Source: Rickettsiales bacterium
GTDB lineage: Bacteria > Pseudomonadota > Alphaproteobacteria > Rickettsiales > UBA1997
Reading direction: 5' to 3'
Length of the DNA: 5,136 nt
NCBI GenBank assembly: GCA_031269065.1
Contig: JAIRWJ010000047.1
Location: 1-5,136, forward strand
Below are positions 1-4,147 of this stretch, piece by piece (the stretch's first letter is position 1; each line of letters opens with the position of its first letter). Below the pieces are notes generated by a model. It was not told the DNA's origin. It searched no databases and was given only the letters and a program-made list of their open reading frames with translations. A program made the translations under genes and the position numbers.

Positions 1-873
1 TATATAAAGCTGAAGAACACTTACACAGATGTGTTGCCGAAGCTGGTCGACAGAAATGGCCGGGTACATACAAATTTCTCTAACACCTATGTGATAACTG
101 GCCGGCTGAGTTCGAGCAACCCGAATCTGCAGAATATACCTATAAGAACCGAGGATGGGGAAAAAATAAGAAAAACCTTTGTAGCTAAAGAGGGATTTAG
201 CCTCATCGGAGCGGACTATTCCCAGATAGAGTTACGTATACTGGCCCAGCGGGCAAATGTCAAACAGCTGGTAGAGAGTTTTAAAAATGGCTGTGATGTT
301 CATGCAGATACGGCAAAGAAGATATTCAGAACAGACATAGTAACTTCGGATATGCGTAGGCTGGCTAAGGTTATAAACTTTAGCATTATCTATGGCACAA
401 CACCCTTTGGGTTGGCTAGGAGGTTATCTATATCCAACAGCGAGGCAAAGGAGTATATAGATAATTACTTCAAAATATATCCGGAGATCATGGACTATAT
501 GGAGCAGACGAAAGAAATGGCCCGGAAGCAGGGCTTTGTCAAGACAATGTTTAATAGGATCTGCTATATAGATCTGGGCAGGGTTCGGGAACCCCAGAGA
601 TCCTTTTTGGAGCGTCTAACAATAAATGCCCCTATCCAGGGAACTGGAGCTGATATAATAAAAAAAGCCATGGTTGGTGTTTCGGAGAATATTGCAAGTT
701 TTGATGCTAAGATAGTACTCCAGGTTCATGATGAACTGCTGGTAGAGTCTAGAGACAACTGTGTTACCAGAGTAAAGGAAATAGTTAAGAATACTATGGA
801 GAATGTGGTAACGTTTCAAGTGCCTCTGCCTGTGGACCTGAAAGTTGGAAAAAACTGGAGTGAGGCTCACTAG
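1..873 (+). CDS. polA: DNA polymerase I, C-terminal polymerase domain (5'-truncated by window edge)
   Basis: DNA polymerase I fills gaps in excision repair and replaces RNA primers on the lagging strand. The reading frame is open from base 1 (YIKLKNTYTD...), so the GTG at 31 is internal and the true start lies left of the window. Visible in order are TGRLSSSNPNLQNIP (from about nt 97), motif A DYSQIELRI (catalytic Asp codon at 214), motif B/O-helix RRLAKVINFSIIYG (Arg 355, Lys 367, Phe 379, Tyr 391, matching E. coli R754, K758, F762, Y766), and motif C QVHDELLVE (His-Asp-Glu codons 727-735). It ends NWSEAH, with the usual C-terminal His. All catalytic residues are present, so this part looks functional. 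The O-helix has INFS where INFG is commoner. The 5' nuclease and 3'-5' exonuclease domains lie outside the window and cannot be judged. The stop is TAG at 871-873. Confidence 0.97.
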   Translation, partial: YIKLKNTYTDVLPKLVDRNGRVHTNFSNTYVITGRLSSSNPNLQNIPIRTEDGEKIRKTFVAKEGFSLIGADYSQIELRILAQRANVKQLVESFKNGCDVHADTAKKIFRTDIVTSDMRRLAKVINFSIIYGTTPFGLARRLSISNSEAKEYIDNYFKIYPEIMDYMEQTKEMARKQGFVKTMFNRICYIDLGRVREPQRSFLERLTINAPIQGTGADIIKKAMVGVSENIASFDAKIVLQVHDELLVESRDNCVTRVKEIVKNTMENVVTFQVPLPVDLKVGKNWSEAH

Positions 874-875
874 TG

Positions 876-989
876 ACCTATGCCAAGGAGCTTCCTTTTT
901 GGTCTCCTTCTCTACATAATGACTCTCTTTTGTGGGTTTTGTGGAAGCCGAGAGAGAGGAAGTTTCTTGAATAGGCCTGTTGCATAGGT
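876..989. repeat. 8-bp inverted repeat enclosing a purine/pyrimidine-skewed segment
   Basis: ACCTATGC (876-883) is the exact reverse complement of GCATAGGT (982-989). Nested inside, CTTCCT (891-896) can pair with AGGAAG (957-962), and CTCTCT (923-928) with AGAGAG (951-956), so one long imperfect fold is possible. It could be a structured 3' end of the polA transcript, a small RNA or a remnant of a miniature element. The inner pairings are low-complexity and may be chance, and I see no target-site duplication. Confidence 0.25.
883..913 (+). terminator. possible weak terminator after polA
   Basis: It begins 9 nt after the polA stop. AAGGAG (885-890) can pair with CTCCTT (904-909) over a 13-nt loop. 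Alternatively CCAAGGA (883-889) can pair with TCC (893-895) and TTGG (899-902) with a TTT bulge. A pyrimidine-rich but not pure-U tail (to about 913) follows. The position suits polA termination, but the stem is short and the U-tract poor. Confidence 0.3.
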
Positions 990-1378
990 AATTCTTGATG
1001 AGGATACCATATTCCGGTCTATTGATAGTACAATTAAATTATGTCTTGTTACAAACACATGCGAAACAAAATCAATTTTTTAATTCAATGTTTCTTATTC
1101 CAATCAATTATAGTGGATTGAATAAAATGGGTCCAGAAACAAACTATTTAATGTATAGAGAATCAGTTTACCTACCTATTCTTCCTGTGCTGTCTTTTGT
1201 CTTTTTGTTTTTTTCTGTTCATAGAGAGGTTTACTAATGGATTAAACCCTTCCCGTTAGTCTGAGAAACAAATGACTATCTCTGGATAACGACCTATAGT
1301 TTAGTTAAACCTAATGAAAGAGGGGTGGTTCTAAAGTAACAATCATAAAAAATTTCCATATTCAAACTTTTTTGTTGA

Positions 1379-1407
1379 TTTTTACGGTGGTCCTTTTACC
1401 GTGAGAA
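1379..1407 (+). promoter_or_regulatory. hairpin in the immediate pyrH leader
   Basis: Bases 1379-1388 (TTTTTACGGT) can pair as RNA with 1398-1407 (ACCGTGAGAA) in a 10-bp stem with two G-U pairs and a 9-nt loop. The core ACGGT/ACCGT is perfect at the DNA level. The stem ends 15 nt before the pyrH ATG and no T-run follows, so it is not a typical terminator. It could be a 5'-UTR structure limiting ribosome access or a DNA operator. This is inference from geometry only. Confidence 0.3.
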
Positions 1408-1422
1408 AAATTCTGCTAAAAT

Positions 1423-2181
1423 ATGAACTTTAAAAGGGTTTTGTTTAAGGTATCTGGCGAGGTCCTCATGGGAGACAAGGGTTTCGGCTATGATACTGGA
1501 ATTACGACTAGACTGGCCGACGAAGTAGCACAGATGTACAGGCTAGGCACACAGATATGCATAGTCATAGGGGGAGGAAATATATTTAGGGGAGTTCCTA
1601 GAATCAGCTCCAGTTCCGAAAGCATGATAGACAGGGTAAATGCGGACTATATGGGAATGTTGGCAACCGTTATGAACGGAATAGCTCTACAGAGTTTTAT
1701 GGTTCGCATTGGTATTCCGGTTGAAATCCAGTCTGCCCTGGAAGTCGAGAAGGTCTGTGGCAGCTACAACAGAAAACAGGCTCTGGAGTATATTGAAGAG
1801 GGAAAAATAGTTCTGTTTGTTGGTGGAACGGGTAATCCATTCTTCACCACGGATACAGCCTCAATTCTGAGAGCTTCGGAAATGTATTGTGATGTCGTTC
1901 TCAAGGGTACCCATGTTGACGGAGTCTATAGTGATGATCCAAAAATTGTTCCAAATGCGGAAAGATATAAGTCAATAACCTTCGACGAGGTTCTGCGAAG
2001 AAATATAAATATTATGGATCAGACTGCGTTTGCTCTGGCAAAGAGTAACAATATGCCTATAATCATTTTCAGGCTTATGGGAGATGATTCAGTGGTAGAC
2101 GCTCTAGCTAACAGAGATAGGTACACTCTAGTGTCCAATGCTGTAGCTGTGGAGAAAGCTGATGGTCCTGCCGGTCGGTAA
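1423..2181 (+). CDS. pyrH: UMP kinase (uridylate kinase)
   Basis: PyrH is the cytosolic bacterial UMP kinase of the amino-acid kinase fold; it makes UDP from UMP and ATP in pyrimidine nucleotide synthesis. The protein is 252 residues, slightly longer than E. coli's 241. Diagnostic segments are FKVSGEVLMG (8-17, phosphate binding), IGGGNIFRG (49-57), ADYMGMLATVMNG (74-86, UMP site), GGTGNPFFTTDTAS (134-147), KGTHVDGVYSDDP (about 160-172) and the C-terminal MDQTAFALAK region. A few extra residues, serine-rich (SSSS at 62-65), lie between the GGGN loop and the DYMG helix. ATG 1423 is chosen because FKRVLFKVSGE follows at once, as in the family, and an in-frame TAA stands at 1417. No good Shine-Dalgarno sequence precedes it. 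The usual neighbours rpsB, tsf and frr are absent here; gapR follows 48 nt downstream. Confidence 0.97.
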   Translation: MNFKRVLFKVSGEVLMGDKGFGYDTGITTRLADEVAQMYRLGTQICIVIGGGNIFRGVPRISSSSESMIDRVNADYMGMLATVMNGIALQSFMVRIGIPVEIQSALEVEKVCGSYNRKQALEYIEEGKIVLFVGGTGNPFFTTDTASILRASEMYCDVVLKGTHVDGVYSDDPKIVPNAERYKSITFDEVLRRNINIMDQTAFALAKSNNMPIIIFRLMGDDSVVDALANRDRYTLVSNAVAVEKADGPAGR

Positions 2182-2219
2182 TTCCAAAACACACGGGGGT
2201 TAGTATTTTATAGATTATT

Positions 2220-2232
2220 GGAGGATGCTGTG
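2220..2232 (+). promoter_or_regulatory. ribosome binding site fixing the gapR start at GTG 2230
   Basis: GGAGG at 2220-2224 lies 5 nt before GTG 2230-2232, an ideal spacing. The longer in-frame option, TTG 2218, overlaps this GGAGG and has no site of its own. ATG 2225 is in another frame and stops after a few codons. The GTG start is therefore preferred. Confidence 0.8.
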
Positions 2233-2469
2233 TCAGATCGAAAAATAGACTTGAAATTGAAACAAGTAGTGGAAAACATTGAGCATCTAGAGGAGGAGAG
2301 GAAGGAAATAGTATACCAGATTAGAAATGTCTACAAAGAGGCTGCGACATTGGGTTTCGAGCCAAAAATAGTAAGAAAGGTCATAGGACTCAGAAAAAAG
2401 GATGCAGATGCTCTGAGAGAGGAGGAGGATCTGGTGGAAATGTACAAAGGGTTTCTGGGCATGCTTTAA
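2230..2469 (+). CDS. gapR: GapR-family nucleoid-associated protein (DUF2312)
   Basis: GapR, known from Caulobacter, binds AT-rich overtwisted DNA ahead of replication and transcription machinery and stimulates type II topoisomerases. From the GTG start the protein is 79 residues, close to the family's usual 80-90, and begins MSDRKIDLKL. Family features are the charged helix IEHLEEERKEI (17-27), the NVYKEA segment (33-38; DVYAEA is typical), the basic GFEPKIVRKVIGLRKKD stretch (42-58) and the C-terminal MYKGFLGM (71-78). It should be mostly helical, with a coiled-coil N-terminal half and basic DNA-contacting residues in the middle. It lies 48 nt downstream of pyrH on the same strand with no clear terminator between, so co-transcription is likely. 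I assign the family from recalled sequence similarity; the exact in vivo role is inferred. Confidence 0.9.
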   Translation: MSDRKIDLKLKQVVENIEHLEEERKEIVYQIRNVYKEAATLGFEPKIVRKVIGLRKKDADALREEEDLVEMYKGFLGML

Positions 2470-2472
2470 GCT

Positions 2473-3609
2473 CTAATACATATCCTTTGCTCCGCATTTT
2501 ATAAACTCATCGACAAATTCCCGACAGTTCCTGCTCTCTATGTGTGCTCGCAGAGCACCCATGAGATCCTGGTAGTACATGATGTTATGTTCGGATAAAA
2601 GCATCGGCCCCAATATCTCCTTTGCTTTGAAAAGGTGATGCAGATAGGATCTGCTGTGTTGACTGCAGGCAGTACAATGGCATTTTGGGTCAATGGGGCC
2701 AGGGTCACAGCTATGTTTTATGTTATTCAGATTAAGCATTCCATCCCGGGTGAATGCCTGGCCATTTCTTCCGCTTCGAGCTGGCAGCACACAGTCAAAC
2801 TGATCCACTCCCCGTAGCACAGAACCTACTATGTCTACAGGTTTGCCAACGCCCATAAGATATCTAGGGCGATCCAGGGGCGTCATCGGTACCAGATAAT
2901 CTAGAACACTGAACATCAGTTTCCAGCCATTGTTTATGGACAAGTCGCCGCCTATGGCGTAACCATCGAAGCCAATATCCATAAGGCCACTCAGAGATTT
3001 CTCTCTCAGACCCCTATCTGCTCCGCCCTGGATAATACCATAGAGCCCATAGCCAGCTCTATCAACAAATGCTTCTCTACTGCGTCTAGCCCATCTGAGT
3101 GAGCGTTCCATAGCTTTTTTTGTATAACTATAGTCAACCGGTTGCCTAACACACTCGTCTAGTGCCATGGTTATGGTGGTATCCAGCTTATGCTGGATTC
3201 CCATGGAAAATTCTGGAGTCAAACTATATCTGCGGCCACTTAGATGGCAAGAAAAGTCTATTCCGTTTTCTCCTATTTTATTCAGCTTATTCAGAGACAT
3301 GGCCTGAAACCCTCCACAGTCTGTCAGTATAGGTTCCGACCAATTCATAAATTTATGTAGTCCACCCATCTCTTCGATTATTTTATACCTATCCTGTATC
3401 ATGAGATGGTAGGTGTTTGATAGAATAATATCGGCGCCACATTTTCTGAGCTGGTCAAAATGCATAGCCTTCATAGCTCCTACCGTAGCCACAGGCATAA
3501 AGGCCGGAGTTCTCACGGTCCCATGCTCTGTGTGCAGCGTGCCTCGCCTTGCTAGACCATTTTTTTCGATATCCAACAGATCCTGCCGGATCTTAAACTC
3601 AAACTTCAT
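2473..3609 (-). CDS. tgt: queuine/preQ1 tRNA-guanine transglycosylase with altered base-binding loop
   Basis: TGT exchanges guanine-34 in GUN-anticodon tRNAs (Asp, Asn, His, Tyr) for preQ1, the entry step of queuosine into tRNA; some relatives use queuine directly. The protein is a full-length 378 residues. By recalled alignment to the Zymomonas enzyme, the conserved Asp is D97 (D102 there), base recognition uses D151 and C153 (D156, C158), Q194 matches Q203, and the nucleophile is D272 in FDCVLPARSGRNGQAF (D280). Zinc ligands are C310, C312, C315 and H341. Two departures stand out: TDCGGFQ (96-102) for the usual TDSGG, and GGDLSIN (220-226) for the usual GGLAVGE loop that touches the base. 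The rest looks intact, so it is probably an active enzyme with shifted specificity rather than a decaying gene. ATG 3609 fits the family start; no strong Shine-Dalgarno is seen. It converges on gapR, with 3 nt between the stops. Confidence 0.97.
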   Translation of the reverse strand: MKFEFKIRQDLLDIEKNGLARRGTLHTEHGTVRTPAFMPVATVGAMKAMHFDQLRKCGADIILSNTYHLMIQDRYKIIEEMGGLHKFMNWSEPILTDCGGFQAMSLNKLNKIGENGIDFSCHLSGRRYSLTPEFSMGIQHKLDTTITMALDECVRQPVDYSYTKKAMERSLRWARRSREAFVDRAGYGLYGIIQGGADRGLREKSLSGLMDIGFDGYAIGGDLSINNGWKLMFSVLDYLVPMTPLDRPRYLMGVGKPVDIVGSVLRGVDQFDCVLPARSGRNGQAFTRDGMLNLNNIKHSCDPGPIDPKCHCTACSQHSRSYLHHLFKAKEILGPMLLSEHNIMYYQDLMGALRAHIESRNCREFVDEFIKCGAKDMY

Positions 3610-3722
3610 TCAAATAGCTGTCAAATATGCAGAAAACCTAAGATATTCACAGTTAAAAGCAACATAGGCCTCTAGTATCTTAGAGATGGAACATTTTATG
3701 CGTATCAAATTTATCTAGGAGC

Positions 3723-3747
3723 TTGACTAGAAAATAACATTGACTAG
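3723..3747 (+). repeat. tandem direct repeat TTGACTAG
   Basis: TTGACTAG occurs exactly at 3723-3730 and 3740-3747, a 17-bp period, with CTAGGA also repeated at 3715-3720 and 3744-3749. Related copies are TTGACTGG (3790-3797) and TTGACTAT (4026-4033), the last forming the mgtA -35 box. The tandem pair could be regulator half-sites or old -35 elements; no good -10 box follows either copy. Confidence 0.4.
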
Positions 3748-3843
3748 GAAACTTTCTTCCCGCTAAGACTTTTAATATAGTTTTGGGGCTTGACTGGTTT
3801 TCCATTTTTTAGTCCTCGTAGTTATGAGTTTTAAAAGAGTTAG

Positions 3844-3892
3844 AAGAAAGACAATTGTTGTTCTTTAAATAACAATTGTCTTTCTTTATTTT
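3844..3892 (+). terminator. perfect 16-bp hairpin with T-rich tail, orphan terminator or double-palindrome operator
   Basis: Bases 3844-3859 are exactly complementary to 3871-3886 around an 11-nt loop, and TATTTT follows (3887-3892), so rightward transcripts could end here. The stem is AT-rich, with only 4 G-C pairs. Each arm contains its own 8-bp palindrome, ACAATTGT (3851-3858 and 3872-3879), with centres 21 bp apart, about two helical turns, which would also suit a dimeric regulator. No gene reads into it in either direction: tgt and mgtA both point away. It may end an unseen short RNA, be left over from a lost gene, or be an operator. Confidence 0.55.
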
Positions 3893-4025
3893 CTTCAGAA
3901 AATTCTTTAGCAACTTAGACATGTTTTTTAAAATTCCTTTAGAGATATGTTTCTATTGTTAAATCTATACTCACATTCTTTTAAACTGCATATGTTGTGA
4001 GCTTGTACAACGTAAATCAATCGGC

Positions 4026-4054
4026 TTGACTATTACAGATCGCCCAAATATCAT
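4026..4054 (+). promoter_or_regulatory. sigma70-type promoter for mgtA
   Basis: TTGACT (4026-4031) matches the -35 consensus at 5 of 6 bases and is preceded by C, giving the CTTGAC form common in Alphaproteobacteria. TATCAT (4049-4054) matches -10 at 5 of 6. The spacer is exactly 17 bp. Transcription would start near 4061, leaving a leader of roughly 85-90 nt before mgtA. The GTTGT/ACAAC and CTCACA/TGTGAG dyads lie just upstream. Confidence 0.65.
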
Positions 4055-4136
4055 GAAATTGGTATTCATTGCCATTTTTGTCAATTCTTCGCACGATCAA
4101 CATGGCCCGGTGTTGTGTTGTGGTTGTTTTTTGCTT

Positions 4137-4142
4137 GAGGTG
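4137..4142 (+). promoter_or_regulatory. ribosome binding site of mgtA
   Basis: GAGGTG lies 5 nt before ATG 4148 and fixes that start. It is one of the two clear Shine-Dalgarno sites in the window; the other precedes gapR. Confidence 0.75.
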
Positions 4143-4147
4143 CGTCC

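Larger units (their letters stand above)
874..1422. other. AT-rich non-coding gap between polA and pyrH
   Basis: This stretch of about 550 bases holds no gene I can support. An 80-codon open frame runs from TTG 995 (or ATG 998) to 1237, but it has no clear ribosome site, recognisable motif or coding-like composition, and its hydrophobic tail comes from a T-rich tract. Structures seen are weak hairpins just after polA, an 8-bp inverted repeat (876-883 with 982-989), and two mutually exclusive hairpins around 1228-1260: GGTTTA/TAAACC, and ACTAATGG pairing with CCGTTAGT with one G-U. There is also a GTTTA/TAAAC near-palindrome around 1299-1310 and a hairpin just before pyrH. I checked for tRNA, tmRNA and SRP RNA signatures by eye and saw none. 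It may be a decayed gene or a regulatory leader. Confidence 0.6.
3610..4147. other. divergent intergenic region between tgt and mgtA
   Basis: About 540 bases without a supportable gene separate the divergent starts of tgt and mgtA. From left to right it contains an 8-bp inverted repeat CTAAGATA/TATCTTAG (3638-3645 and 3676-3683), which would lie in the tgt leader. Next come a tandem TTGACTAG repeat (3723-3747) and TTGACTGG (3790-3797). A perfect 16-bp hairpin (3844-3886) follows, then CTCACA/TGTGAG (3970-3975 and 3996-4001) and GTTGT/ACAAC (3994-3998 and 4007-4011) dyads. The mgtA promoter starts at 4026. I could not identify a convincing tgt promoter on the minus strand. Confidence 0.6.

Noticed and set aside
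616..870. antisense frame within polA
   Set aside because: Shadow of the strongly conserved polymerase coding frame; the product has no recognisable features.
971..990. GGCCTGTTGCAT stretch resembling the terminal inverted repeat of some insertion sequences
   Set aside because: No matching opposite end in the window and no transposase remnant in any frame that I could read.
995..1237. 80-codon open frame after polA, starting at TTG 995 or ATG 998, with a hydrophobic C-terminal segment
   Set aside because: No ribosome site, no recognised motif, and AT-rich non-coding composition; the hydrophobic end derives from a T-rich tract. A real small membrane protein cannot be excluded.
2635..2817. 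plus-strand frame within tgt
   Set aside because: Lies antisense to the conserved TGT nucleophile and zinc regions; no ribosome site or motif.
3413..3667. plus-strand frame across the 5' end of tgt
   Set aside because: Mostly antisense to the conserved N-terminus of TGT; the remainder is AT-rich spacer.
3610..3760. possible preQ1 riboswitch upstream of tgt
   Set aside because: I looked for the AGAGGUUCUAG and A-rich tail pattern of preQ1-I on the minus strand and did not find it; only short generic stems are present.
3824..3868. 14-codon frame MSFKRVRRKTIVVL ending in the loop of the 3844-3886 hairpin; its first 18 bases match the pyrH start at 15 positions
   Set aside because: No Shine-Dalgarno, and similarity stops after 18 bases, so a pyrH duplicate or attenuator peptide is not supported.
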